From Nitratireductor sp. XY-223 (GTDB lineage: Bacteria > Pseudomonadota > Alphaproteobacteria > Rhizobiales > Rhizobiaceae), in assembly GCF_004959855.1 (NCBI RefSeq), contig NZ_SPNT01000002.1:796520-860519 (forward strand): a stretch of 64,000 bases of DNA, in the 5' to 3' direction. Under the pieces are notes generated by a model. The model searched no databases and had not been told where the DNA came from. It saw only the letters and a list, made by a program, of their open reading frames with translations. The translations under genes were made by a program, and so were the position numbers. Shown here piece after piece: positions 20,855-29,293 of the stretch (position 1 is the first letter of the stretch; every line of letters begins with the position of its first letter).

Positions 20855-21706
20855 CTAGACGATCGGCACACGCACATCCGTGCGAAGTTCTTCCGCTGCG
20901 ACCTCACGGGGGTTGTTGACATAAAACTCCACCAGCGGGGAGTCCCTGAGCTCCACATCCGCGCCTCGCAGCCATGTCCCGAAGAACCACTGATACGCGT
21001 CGGGCAGCGTCAGATAGGGGCCTTTATGCTCGACAATAGCGTATCTGCCGGCTTTGACGGGCAGTATCTCGAGCCCGTCAATGTCGCGCGGAAAGTTGCC
21101 GGGGTGCGCCAGCACGACGCCTGCGTGGGAGCGAAGGTCGCCGGCCGGCACCGTGTCGGGATCGTCGTGGTAGAGGGCCACCATGCCCGCCCAGTGGTCC
21201 AGTAGTCGGCGGTCGACAAAGAGCCGGATGGCGCGCTCGAAGGCGACGGCGATTTGCTGATATGGCCCTGAATGCGCGACGGCGGCGACCGTCAATTCAG
21301 GGCAGGTTTCAATTCTAACAGGAAACATGTTGTCGGCTCCTCTGGCTTGCACGAGTTCCAGCCGCCGTGTTTCCCGCCGCTCGCGAAAGGCGCCGGGAGG
21401 CATGCCCTTTTCGGCGGTAAAGGCGCGGGTGAAACTCGCGACGTTCGGGTAGCCAAACCGGCCGGCGATCACATGAACCGGATCGTCCGTTGCGACGAGC
21501 TGCAGCGATGCCTTGTGGAGCCGGATGCGCCGCACAGCCTCGGCGATGGTCTCTCCGGTCACGGCGCGAAACACGCGATGCCAGTGAAACCGGGACATGC
21601 AGGCGACATCGGCCAGGGTGTCGAGACTAAGATCGACATCGGCATTGTCGTGGATGTAGGTGATCACCCGCAATACGCGCTCTTCGTAGCTGTTTCTTGC
21701 GTCCAT
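20855..21706 (-). CDS. AraC family regulator with GyrI-like effector domain
   Basis: 283 residues. An N-terminal AraC double helix-turn-helix (about residues 5-105; LDTLADVACMSRFHWHRVFRAVTGE and IAGRFGYPNVASFTRAFTAEKGMPPGAFR) is followed by a GyrI-like small-molecule binding domain (about 125-283), the Rob/SbmC/BmrR fold. The architecture is that of YdeE/Rob-type drug- or toxin-sensing regulators. The start at ATG 21706 (MDARNSYEERVLR) avoids an unsupported basic extension. Its target is not evident; the neighbouring glycosyltransferase is on the same strand, 76 bases upstream. Confidence 0.88.
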   Translation of the reverse strand: MDARNSYEERVLRVITYIHDNADVDLSLDTLADVACMSRFHWHRVFRAVTGETIAEAVRRIRLHKASLQLVATDDPVHVIAGRFGYPNVASFTRAFTAEKGMPPGAFRERRETRRLELVQARGADNMFPVRIETCPELTVAAVAHSGPYQQIAVAFERAIRLFVDRRLLDHWAGMVALYHDDPDTVPAGDLRSHAGVVLAHPGNFPRDIDGLEILPVKAGRYAIVEHKGPYLTLPDAYQWFFGTWLRGADVELRDSPLVEFYVNNPREVAAEELRTDVRVPIV

Positions 21707-21782
21707 CGCCGTAAAGTCTCTACGCTCTGCCGGTTTGACCCAGCAAGCCTGCCACATCGTGAATTTGCAAATCTTGCTGAAA

Positions 21783-22853
21783 TTACCGGCCGTCCGCCAC
21801 CGTCTCGTAGACCTTCTCGACCTGCGCCACGATCGCATCCTCGCTGCACAGTTCCCGCACACGGCGTTGTCCCTGCAGGCCGATCCGCCTTGCTCCGTCC
21901 GGGTCCTCGATCAGGGTCGCGAGTGCCTGCAAGGCCGCGTTCCTGTCCATCATGCCAACGGCATAGCCGTCGATCCCGTTGCGAATAAGTACGACGGCCT
22001 GGCCGGTCCGGTAGGCAACGACTGGCACAGCCGCAGCCATTGCCTCCAGAACCGCGATCGGCCCCTCCTCCTGTTTCGAGGTGCTGAGCAACACATTGCA
22101 CGCGCGCATCAGCCTTTCGGCGTCGTCGCGATGACCTGCCAGGACCGTGCGGCCTGCAATCAGCGGATCGTCCAGCAGCTTGCCCCATCCGGGCATCTCG
22201 CCGGCATGCTCAAGCGAGCCGACGACCAGCAGACGGACATTGTTGTGACGCTTGGAAAGGGAACGCAGAATGCGCAGGCCATCGGCCTGGTTCTTGCGCC
22301 GGCAGATACTGCCGACCATGCCAATCACGAAAGCGTCCTCGGGAAGGCCGAATTCGGCGCGGACCGGTGCGGCGTCGCCGGCCGCCGCTTCGGCGAGCGG
22401 AACAAAGTGCGGAATAACGTGAAGCCTTGAGCGGCGCACCAGATTGTAGCGTCGGTGGAAATCGGCGGTCTGCCGGCTCGGCGCGATGACCGCCTTGAAG
22501 AAGGCGAAGGGGATCTGGACATGGCGGCTGTGGGCGGTCGTGACGACGGCAGCATTGGCGGCGATCCGGAAAACCATGCCGTATTTGTTGGCGCGGCTGC
22601 CGTGGCAATGGATGATGTCGGATCCCCAGTCGCGGATTTCATAGCCGACCCGGCGTATTTCGGCCGGCCGCGTAGCAAGGCCGGTTTCCATGCTGGCAAA
22701 GGGTGCTGGAAACGCCTGGGAAGAGAGCCATGACCCGGGCCGGCCGACCAGCAGGATCTCGTGACCGCGGCGCATCTGCGCCGTGATCAGCGCGCGGCAA
22801 CTGCTGGTGACGCCGTTCTTGCCGAAATGGGAAACGATATGCGTGATCTTCAT
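21783..22853 (-). CDS. Glycosyltransferase family 4 protein
   Basis: 356 residues, GT-B fold. The N-terminus MKITHIVSHFGKNGVTSSCR is the acceptor-side loop. The C-terminal half carries VIGMVGSICRRKNQADGLRIL, the STSKQEEGPIAVLEAMAAAVPVVAYRTGQ nucleotide-sugar site (E-x7-E type) and the terminal helix. It should add a sugar from a nucleotide donor in polysaccharide or glycolipid synthesis in the cytoplasm. No other polysaccharide genes are adjacent, so the pathway is unknown. ATG 22853 is preferred to the start ten codons upstream. Confidence 0.88.
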   Translation of the reverse strand: MKITHIVSHFGKNGVTSSCRALITAQMRRGHEILLVGRPGSWLSSQAFPAPFASMETGLATRPAEIRRVGYEIRDWGSDIIHCHGSRANKYGMVFRIAANAAVVTTAHSRHVQIPFAFFKAVIAPSRQTADFHRRYNLVRRSRLHVIPHFVPLAEAAAGDAAPVRAEFGLPEDAFVIGMVGSICRRKNQADGLRILRSLSKRHNNVRLLVVGSLEHAGEMPGWGKLLDDPLIAGRTVLAGHRDDAERLMRACNVLLSTSKQEEGPIAVLEAMAAAVPVVAYRTGQAVVLIRNGIDGYAVGMMDRNAALQALATLIEDPDGARRIGLQGQRRVRELCSEDAIVAQVEKVYETVADGR

Positions 22854-22958
22854 TCCGTCCGTTTCCCGGGTCCTTGACGTCATGCACCGGCTGGCTTTCC
22901 GCCAATCTGGATTCCGAAGCGTTCCCGGTCAATGGCCGCAACCCGAAGCGCCTCAGCG

Positions 22959-23366
22959 TCAATGGGCTTCAGGCCTGCCGGCGACCAGCCTTGTCAGGGC
23001 GAAGAGACTCAGCAGTCCGATGACGAATTCAAGAACCGTTGCCTGTACCAGCCCGGACACGGGAACGCCGTCCAGCCCCATGCTGATCAGGCGGGACGTG
23101 CCGTAAGAAAGATAAAGAAGGCTTGCCACAAGCGCCGAGCTGAACGCCAGACGGGATACAAATGCACCGCTGCCGATCAACAGGCCGCCGGCAAGCAGCG
23201 CGCCGCCCTGCGCCCTGATCTCGGAAAGCTGGCTGGCATTGGTGCCGAGGGCGATCCCGTAGGTTCCGTAGAACGCGTGGGGTGCCAGAAGGATGGCGGC
23301 GCCGATCGCCGAGGCGACGAGCCCGGCAACGATCAAGACCGCTTTTACAGTTCGGGTCATAAGCAT
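22959..23366 (-). CDS. DUF4345 family membrane protein
   Basis: A 135-residue protein with four hydrophobic segments (about residues 7-25, 49-70, 72-90 and 105-125). The SEIRAQGGALLAGGLLIGSG segment and YGTSRLISMGLDGVP are typical of DUF4345. The RBS AGGAGAAACCACC fixes the start. It follows the NmrA-type gene by 56 bases and is probably co-transcribed with it under the divergent AraC regulator. Function unknown. Confidence 0.8.
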   Translation of the reverse strand: MLMTRTVKAVLIVAGLVASAIGAAILLAPHAFYGTYGIALGTNASQLSEIRAQGGALLAGGLLIGSGAFVSRLAFSSALVASLLYLSYGTSRLISMGLDGVPVSGLVQATVLEFVIGLLSLFALTRLVAGRPEAH

Positions 23367-23422
23367 GGTGGTTTCTCCTTGAAAGTGCGGCCCGAGGACG
23401 GGCCGCAACCGATGTGACGCGG

Positions 23423-24265
23423 CTAGGCGGTTCTCGCCTCGGCCGGCGGGTTCCAGACGCCGGTTGCGGCGGCGTCGCGGCAGAACACGGAAAAATCGTG
23501 CGGTTCACGGCCAAGGGCCCGCCGGACGCCGTCGGAGAGGGACTCGTTGCGCCCGTCGAACACCTCGCGGCAAAGAGCGGTGAGCATGTCGGCCATCTGG
23601 GGTCCGGCCTCGTCACTCAAGGCCGCGTGAAATTGCTCCAGGGTCACCGGCAGGTAGTTCACTGTCCTGCCGGAGGCCTTCGAGATTTCAGCCGCGACAT
23701 CGGCGAAGCTCAGGAGCCGCGGGCCGGTTACCTCGTAGAGCTGACCGCCGTGACGCGCCTCGGTCAGCGCGGCGACCGCGACATCGGCGATGTCTTCGAT
23801 ATCGATGAAGGGTTCGCGTATGTTGCCGGCCGGCATGGCGATGGTTCCGCCGAGGACGGATCCGAGCAGCTGGCCTTCGTCGAAATTCTGGAAGAACCAG
23901 CTCGCGCGAACCAGCGTAAAGTCGATGCCGCTGTCACGGACGATCTCCTCGCAGCGCCGGGCGTTGGCCTCGCCGCGGCCGGACAGGAGCACCAGGCGCG
24001 TGACGCCGGCTTCTTTCGCGATGGCGGTCAGCTGCGTGATCGCCGCCGGCGCCTGCGGCACCGCAAGGTCGGGAAAATAGGAGACATAGGCGGCGGAAAC
24101 GCCCTCCAGGGCCGCCGGCCATCCGGCGGGGTCTTCCCAGTCGAAGGGAATGGCGGCGTTCCTGGAGCCGTGCCGCACCGTGTGGCCGGCGTCTTCCAGT
24201 TTTTGCGCAATGCGCCGGCCGGTCTTGCCGGTGGCGCCGATGACGAGAATGGGTGACGTGTGCAT
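23423..24265 (-). CDS. NAD(P)-binding NmrA-like reductase/sensor
   Basis: 280 residues with a Rossmann fold. The dinucleotide site is VIGATGKTGRRIAQKLEDAGH near the N-terminus, and the NmrA/TMR-like features LVLLSGRGEAN, LVRASWFFQNF and REPFIDIEDIADVAV follow. The Y-x3-K active site of classical SDRs is not seen, in line with atypical members such as QOR2-like NADPH:quinone oxidoreductases or redox sensors. The RBS AAGGAGCAGATCC precedes ATG 24265. Divergently transcribed from an AraC regulator. Confidence 0.88.
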   Translation of the reverse strand: MHTSPILVIGATGKTGRRIAQKLEDAGHTVRHGSRNAAIPFDWEDPAGWPAALEGVSAAYVSYFPDLAVPQAPAAITQLTAIAKEAGVTRLVLLSGRGEANARRCEEIVRDSGIDFTLVRASWFFQNFDEGQLLGSVLGGTIAMPAGNIREPFIDIEDIADVAVAALTEARHGGQLYEVTGPRLLSFADVAAEISKASGRTVNYLPVTLEQFHAALSDEAGPQMADMLTALCREVFDGRNESLSDGVRRALGREPHDFSVFCRDAAATGVWNPPAEARTA

Positions 24266-24354
24266 GGATCTGCTCCTTGGGTTGTTCACATGATCCAAAA
24301 TCATCACGGATGCTCAGATTATCAATGCTGTTTCGTCTGTGATTTTTTGCAGAT

Positions 24355-24373
24355 CGTCCAGAAAATCTGGACG
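24355..24373. promoter_or_regulatory. Candidate operator: perfect 8-3-8 palindrome
   Basis: CGTCCAGA AAA TCTGGACG lies in the 137-base region between the divergent NmrA-like and AraC genes, about 30 bases before the AraC start. A perfect 8-bp inverted repeat here is what a dimeric regulator would bind. Which protein binds is not shown; AraC proteins usually prefer direct repeats. Confidence 0.5.
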
Positions 24374-24402
24374 AATGAACTTGGATATGGCAAGTATCGG
24401 GA

Positions 24403-25389
24403 ATGACAGACGCCAAACCGCAATTGCCGTCCTACGCCGATCCGCTCGGCGAGACGCTTCACATGCTCAAGCTCAACGGAACGCTCTATTGCCGGTCGGA
24501 ACTGACCGCGCCGTGGGGCATCGACCTGCCGCCCATCGAGGGATGCATGATGTTCCACATCGTGACCGCCGGGCGGGGATGGCTGGAGGTCGAGGGCGAG
24601 GATCCGGTCCTGCTCGAGACCGGCAGCCTCACGCTCGTGCCGCACGGTGCCGGGCACATCATTCGCAGCAGCCCGGACAGCCGGGCCGAACCGTTGTTCG
24701 ACATTCCTGTCGACAGGATCAGCGACCGCTACGAGGTCATGCGCCATGGCGGCGGCGGCGAGTACACCCATTCGATCTGCGTGGTCGTCCGCTTCGATCA
24801 TGTGGCGGCGGAACGGCTCGTCGCGCTGCTTCCCAAGGTGGTTCAGGTGGATGCCTGGGACACGGATGCCGAGAGCTGGCTGCAGAGCACGCTGCGGTTC
24901 ATCGCGCGCGAGGCGAAGGAACTGAGGCCCGGCGGCGAGACGGTGATTACGCATCTTTCCGACATTCTCGTCATCCAGGCCATCCGGTCCTGGCTGGCAA
25001 CGGCGCCGGCCGCGGACCAGGGCTGGCTGGCGGCGTTGCGGGACGGGCAGATCGGACGGGCGCTGGCGATGATCCACAGGACGCCGGATCGCGACTGGAG
25101 CGTCGAGAGCCTGGCGCGGGAAGTGGGCATGTCGCGCTCGGCCTTTTCGGCGCGCTTCACCGAACTCGTCGGCCAGCCGGCCATGCGCTACATCACCCAG
25201 TGGCGCATGCAGCTTGCCCGTTCGCAGATCCTCGAGGAGGCCGTGCCGCCCGGTGTGCTGGCGCAGCAGCTCGGATACCGGTCCGAGGCCGCCTTCAGCC
25301 GGGCATTCAAGCGCATGTTCGGCGTTTCTCCGGGCAGGATGCGCCGGGTGGAGGCCTGCATTCCCGGTCAATTGGTTGCGGCGGATTAG
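24403..25389 (+). CDS. AraC family transcriptional regulator (cupin_6 N-terminal domain)
   Basis: 328 residues. The N-terminal cupin-like ligand domain (about 25-215; FHIVTAGRGWLEVEG, LTLVPHGAGH, EYTHSICVVVRFDH) is followed by an AraC helix-turn-helix pair (about 225-318; WSVESLAREVGMSRSAFSARFTELVG and VLAQQLGYRSEAAFSRAFKRMFGVSPGRMRR). Its position divergent from the NmrA-like/DUF4345 pair makes those its likely targets. Regulators of this type commonly respond to small electrophiles or organic compounds; the ligand here is unknown. Confidence 0.9.
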   Translation: MTDAKPQLPSYADPLGETLHMLKLNGTLYCRSELTAPWGIDLPPIEGCMMFHIVTAGRGWLEVEGEDPVLLETGSLTLVPHGAGHIIRSSPDSRAEPLFDIPVDRISDRYEVMRHGGGGEYTHSICVVVRFDHVAAERLVALLPKVVQVDAWDTDAESWLQSTLRFIAREAKELRPGGETVITHLSDILVIQAIRSWLATAPAADQGWLAALRDGQIGRALAMIHRTPDRDWSVESLAREVGMSRSAFSARFTELVGQPAMRYITQWRMQLARSQILEEAVPPGVLAQQLGYRSEAAFSRAFKRMFGVSPGRMRRVEACIPGQLVAAD

Positions 25390-25430
25390 TCAGAACCTCA
25401 GCCCGGATCGGGCCGGACGGGCGTGCCGGT

Positions 25431-26324
25431 CTAGGCCTGCGTCTCGTGTCCCCAGACGAGAATGTAGTTGTCGCGGGCCGCATTGGGCTCCTCGGCGATG
25501 ATCTGGGCGCCGGGCAGCAGCTCGAGCAGTTCGGCCTGGGACAGCTTGTCGTTGGTGAACGAGCTCGTCGGAAGACCGCTGTTCATCGTCAGATAGCCGC
25601 GCTTCGAGCGCGACAGCACCTTGGAGATGTACTTGCGCTGCAGGTCGGACGGAAGTTCGGAAAAGGCGTAGTTGCTGATGACGAGATCGTAGTCCGTGTG
25701 ACCCGGATGCCGGTTGAGGGTCAATGTCTGGTAGGAGCCGTTCAGCGTGAAGCACTCAAGATACCGGGAGATCAGATCAAGCACCGGGGGCAGGTCGAAC
25801 AGGTGGTATTCGTCAAAGTCAAGCACGGCGTCGATGACCAGCAGCTGACCGCCGTAGCCGCAGCCGATTTCGGCAATCCTGTTCCCGATATTGCCGGCGA
25901 ACAGATGCTGAAGGTCGGCCAGAACCTTGATGTACCGAAGCGTCGTCGGGCTGGTCGTGCCGATGCCGGGATAATCGAAGACCACGGGGCTGCCGACCCG
26001 GTCGTTTATCTTGAAATCGTCGATGCGTTCGACAAGCGCCGGCGCGTGCTCGCGAAGCCAAGCCAGGTATTTCGCGCCTTCCTCCTCGGTGACATGTTCC
26101 AGGATCTTCACATAGTGCGGATGGCGCCGGAAACTGTGGAACAGCCTGGGCTTGTTGAGCGCCGCCCTGACGATCGGGACATAAACGCCGCGATCGTCGC
26201 TCTCTGACCGGTTGCCGGCAACGCCGATATAGTCCTTGCCGGTGATCAAGGCACCCATTTTTGCGCTGATCTTGCGGGAGATACGCTCCATTCCGCGCAT
26301 CGGACCGGTCATTGTGTTTCCCAT
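25431..26324 (-). CDS. Putative sugar O-methyltransferase
   Basis: 297 residues. A SAM-binding Rossmann core is visible at RIAEIGCGYGGQLLVIDAV (about residue 160), then YHLFDLPPVLDLISRYLE and DYDLVISNYAFSELP. These match the putative sugar O-methyltransferase family found in polysaccharide loci. The upstream region (PHYVKILEHVTEEEGAKYLAWL) is also of that type. The start at 26324 has AGGAAA upstream. It stands alone, with no sugar-synthesis genes next to it, and converges on the AraC gene. The substrate is not predictable. Confidence 0.82.
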   Translation of the reverse strand: MGNTMTGPMRGMERISRKISAKMGALITGKDYIGVAGNRSESDDRGVYVPIVRAALNKPRLFHSFRRHPHYVKILEHVTEEEGAKYLAWLREHAPALVERIDDFKINDRVGSPVVFDYPGIGTTSPTTLRYIKVLADLQHLFAGNIGNRIAEIGCGYGGQLLVIDAVLDFDEYHLFDLPPVLDLISRYLECFTLNGSYQTLTLNRHPGHTDYDLVISNYAFSELPSDLQRKYISKVLSRSKRGYLTMNSGLPTSSFTNDKLSQAELLELLPGAQIIAEEPNAARDNYILVWGHETQA

Positions 26325-26650
26325 CGTCAATTTTCCTGTCGCCGTGAAAAGCCAGCCGCGAATACTGCGCTGCGGCCGCTCAATTGCGTTGTATAATGTC
26401 GTGCACAGTGCCCCACGGGCCTTTATGCTGGGGTGCGATTGAATAGTCGAGCGATTTTTGCGTTGACTCATCTTGCCGGCCGGCGGAACCGCCGTTTTTC
26501 TATTTGCAGGCTGTGACGTGCCGCAAGTAGATCCGCCGGTCTGCGCGCTCCGTTCGGCACAGCTTGCTCCTGCCGTTTGCGCAACGCGGATTGAACCGCC
26601 CCGACGGCTCGTCCATAGTCCGCGCGATTCGGGGGCCAGGAGGGTTGTCC
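26325..26650. other. Divergent intergenic region between methyltransferase and APC permease
   Basis: This 326-base region has no credible gene. It contains a consensus-like TATAAT at 26392-26397 on the plus strand, but no matching -35 at the right distance. It must hold the two divergent promoters; I cannot place either with confidence. Confidence 0.5.
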
Positions 26651-28294
26651 ATGAGAGAAGCGGCGGCGAATGCGGCAGGGACCGGAGGGCAGGGCCTCGA
26701 GCGCCATATCGGCGCCTGGGGCATGTTGCTGACGGGACTGACCGGCATCATCGGCTCGGGCTGGCTGTTCGCCTCGCTCTACGCCGTCCAGATCGCCGGA
26801 CCGGCGGCCGTCATTTCCTGGCTGATCGGATGTGTGCTGGCGCTGACCCTCGCATTCATCTACGCCGAGCTCGGCGCGCTCATCCCCGCCGCCGGCGCCC
26901 TGGCGCGCATCCCGTTCGTGGCGCTCGGCCCGCTCGGCGGGTTCTTGAGCGGCTGGCTGTGCTGGATCGCCTATGTCGCCATGGTATCGATCGAGGTCAC
27001 CGCCGTGCTGGACTATGCCGGCAACTATGTTCCCTGGCTGACCGAGACCGTCGACGAAGACCGGATCCTGACGGGCGGCGGCATCGCGGTGGCGGCGGTT
27101 CTCATTGCTGCCTTCACGGCCATCAACATCGCCGGCGTCCGATGGATGATCCGCTCCAACATAACAATCACCATCTGGAAGCTCGCCGTGCCCGTCCTGG
27201 TGCCGGTCGTGCTGATCGTGGTTGGCTTCCAGGCGGAAAACTTCACCGCCTACGGCGGCTTCGCACCCTACGGAATCAACGGCATACTGGGGGCGGTTTC
27301 GAGCGGCGGCATCATCTTCTCCTTCGTCGGGTTCCGGTCGGTGATCGACCTTGCCGGCGAAGCCCGCAATCCGGCGCGCAACGTGCCGCTGGCGCTGGTG
27401 GGCTCGGTCGTCATCTGCCTCGTGATCTATGTCCTCCTGCAGGTGGCGCTGATCGGCGCGATACCGGCCGAGCACCTGGCGGATGGCTGGGCCGGCGTGG
27501 TCGAGAACTTCGCGGCCGGTCCGTTCGCGGGCCTGGCGCTGATCCTCGGGCTGCAATGGGCGGCGCTGCTGATTTTCGCCGATGCGATCATTTCACCGGG
27601 CGGCACGGCGCTCGCCTATGTCGGCTCCTCCGGCCGGATCAACTACTCGATGGCGCAGACCGGCCTGTTCCCGAAGCTGTTTTCGCGCCTCAACCGCAAT
27701 CGGGTGCCGGCCTGGAGCATGATCGTCAATTCGGCGATCGGCATTCTCATCCTCGCGCCGTTGCCGGGATGGCCGCAGCTCGCCGGTTTCATATCCTCCG
27801 CGGCAGTGCTGTCGCTTGCCATCGGTCCGGTCGCGCTGGTGGTTCTGCGGCAACAGGCAGCGAACTACGAGCGGCCGTTCAAGGTTCCGTTTGCAAACGC
27901 CTTTTCGGCCCTCGCGTTCATATTTGTCGGTTTCATCGTCTACTGGTCCGGATGGGAGACCAACTGGAAAATCCTGCTGATCGCATTGGCCGGTTTCACC
28001 TGCTTCGTGGTTTACAACGGCTTCCGGAAGGAGCCGATGCCCCTATACATCGCGCACTCGGGCTGGCTCGTCGCCTATTACGCAGTGCTGGCATTGGTTT
28101 CGTGGCTCGGCAATTTCGGCGGCGGGCTCGGCGTTATTCCCGTCTACACGGATTCGGTCCTTATCGTGGCCGTCTCGCTGTCGATCTTCCGCGTCGCGGT
28201 CCGCAACCCGCTGCCGAAGGACGTGGTGCGACGGCTCATTGCCGATACCGATGCACGGCCGGCGCAGGTCCAGTCGTCTTCCACGCATGATTGA
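26651..28294 (+). CDS. APC family amino-acid permease
   Basis: A 547-residue inner-membrane transporter with about 12-13 transmembrane segments. The first helix carries the APC substrate/sodium-site motif TGIIGSGWLFAS, and FRSVIDLAGEARNPARNVP is the conserved cytoplasmic loop. It probably imports an amino acid or related amine by proton symport; the specificity is unknown. The start ATG has a strong AGGAGGG RBS. Its 3' end overlaps the convergent thiD gene by 59 bases. Confidence 0.9.
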   Translation: MREAAANAAGTGGQGLERHIGAWGMLLTGLTGIIGSGWLFASLYAVQIAGPAAVISWLIGCVLALTLAFIYAELGALIPAAGALARIPFVALGPLGGFLSGWLCWIAYVAMVSIEVTAVLDYAGNYVPWLTETVDEDRILTGGGIAVAAVLIAAFTAINIAGVRWMIRSNITITIWKLAVPVLVPVVLIVVGFQAENFTAYGGFAPYGINGILGAVSSGGIIFSFVGFRSVIDLAGEARNPARNVPLALVGSVVICLVIYVLLQVALIGAIPAEHLADGWAGVVENFAAGPFAGLALILGLQWAALLIFADAIISPGGTALAYVGSSGRINYSMAQTGLFPKLFSRLNRNRVPAWSMIVNSAIGILILAPLPGWPQLAGFISSAAVLSLAIGPVALVVLRQQAANYERPFKVPFANAFSALAFIFVGFIVYWSGWETNWKILLIALAGFTCFVVYNGFRKEPMPLYIAHSGWLVAYYAVLALVSWLGNFGGGLGVIPVYTDSVLIVAVSLSIFRVAVRNPLPKDVVRRLIADTDARPAQVQSSSTHD

Positions 28295-29069
28295 CCGGGC
28301 CGTGGCCGTGGCCGACCGATAACCGGCCGCTGTGGACGATCGCGCCGTGGACGTAGTCCTTTGCCGCCGCAACGGCCTCCAGCAGCGAACCGTGCCGGGG
28401 AATCTGTGACGCGATCGCCGCGGAAAGGGTGCAGCCGGTGCCGTGCGTGTTTTTGGTTTCGACGCGTGCCGCTTCCAGCCACGAGCGCGTTCCCGTCCCC
28501 ACCAGCAAATCGCACGAGGTGCGACCAGCAAGGTGTCCGCCCTTCAAGAGCACTGCCTCGGCGCCGAGCCGCAGCAGAGCATCCGCCGCCGGGGCCATGT
28601 CCTGTCGCCGGACCGGTTCGGCCCGGCCCAGCAGTTCAGCCGCTTCCGGCAGGTTCGGCGTCAGCAGGCTCGCCCGCGGGATCAGCGTCTCCTTCATTGC
28701 GTCAAGCGCGTCGTGCGCAAGCAGGCGCGCGCCGCTCGTCGCCACGCACACCGGATCGACAACGACGGGAATGGCGTCGACAAGGCGCAAACAATCGGCC
28801 ACGGCCTGCACCGTCCCGGTATCGGCAAGCATGCCGACCTTTATGGCATCGACACGGATATCGTCGAAGATCGCGAGGATCTGGTCGCGGACAAAGCCGG
28901 CGGGAACCGTGTGGATGCCGCTGACCCCCCTTGTGTTCTGGACCGTGAGCGCGGTGATTACGGCCATGCCGTAGGCACCGTTCGCGGCAATGGTCTTCAG
29001 GTCGGCCTGGATGCCCGCGCCGCCGGACGGGTCGGACCCCGCGATCGTCAAAATGTTGGGTATCGCCAT
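28236..29069 (-). CDS. thiD: Hydroxymethylpyrimidine/phosphomethylpyrimidine kinase
   Basis: The 277-residue ribokinase-fold enzyme phosphorylates HMP and HMP-P for thiamine synthesis. Signatures are ILTIAGSDPSGGAGIQADLKT at the N-terminus, VVVDPVCVATSGARLL, LTPNLPEAAELLG and the anion-hole/catalytic motif KNTHGTGCTLSAAIA. It has full length. Directly upstream is a TPP riboswitch, so it should be repressed when thiamine pyrophosphate is plentiful. The last 59 bases overlap the end of the permease gene. Confidence 0.96.
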   Translation of the reverse strand: MAIPNILTIAGSDPSGGAGIQADLKTIAANGAYGMAVITALTVQNTRGVSGIHTVPAGFVRDQILAIFDDIRVDAIKVGMLADTGTVQAVADCLRLVDAIPVVVDPVCVATSGARLLAHDALDAMKETLIPRASLLTPNLPEAAELLGRAEPVRRQDMAPAADALLRLGAEAVLLKGGHLAGRTSCDLLVGTGTRSWLEAARVETKNTHGTGCTLSAAIASQIPRHGSLLEAVAAAKDYVHGAIVHSGRLSVGHGHGPVNHAWKTTGPAPAVHRYRQ

Positions 29070-29079
29070 GATGCGCACA

Positions 29080-29157
29080 ACTCCCTTCGCCGGCATTATC
29101 CAGATCAGGTTCGACGGGTGTGATCTCAGCCCGAATTCGGGCACCCCGGTGCCGGGC
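29080..29157 (-). ncRNA. TPP riboswitch (THI element) controlling thiD
   Basis: On the minus strand the conserved aptamer blocks appear in order: CCGGGGTGCCC, GGGCTGAGA, ACACCCG, then GAACCTGATCCGGATAATGCC and GGCG, followed by the GGGAG ribosome binding site of thiD. The RBS lies at the 3' edge of the aptamer, 11 bases before the ATG. This suggests control at translation initiation, by sequestration of the RBS when TPP is bound. There is no separate terminator hairpin between aptamer and gene. Confidence 0.95.
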
Positions 29158-29186
29158 AATCCATCCCAACCGGGCGACAATGTCAA
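29158..29186 (-). promoter_or_regulatory. Candidate promoter of the thiD riboswitch transcript
   Basis: On the minus strand a perfect TTGACA (29186-29181) is followed after 17 bases by TGGATT (29163-29158). Transcription from it would start about at the first base of the TPP aptamer, which supports the assignment. Confidence 0.55.
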
Positions 29187-29293
29187 GGAAGGCGGGCATT
29201 GTCGCCCAAGTGTCTTGAAATCTTCGCACTTTCCTGCTGCGTTAGGGGCAGTGGGCGCAGTAAATTCGATGAATTCCTTGATGGGAGGAAACG

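Noticed and set aside
24339-26207. A 622-codon plus-strand frame spanning the AraC gene and the opposite strand of the methyltransferase gene.
   Set aside because: It is in a different frame from the AraC protein, which has clear domains, and its second half is antisense to the methyltransferase. No homology is visible.
26473-28290. A 605-codon plus-strand frame overlapping the permease.
   Set aside because: It is an alternative frame of the permease gene with an Arg/His-rich, non-membrane composition; the 547-residue permease frame has a strong RBS and 12-13 helices.
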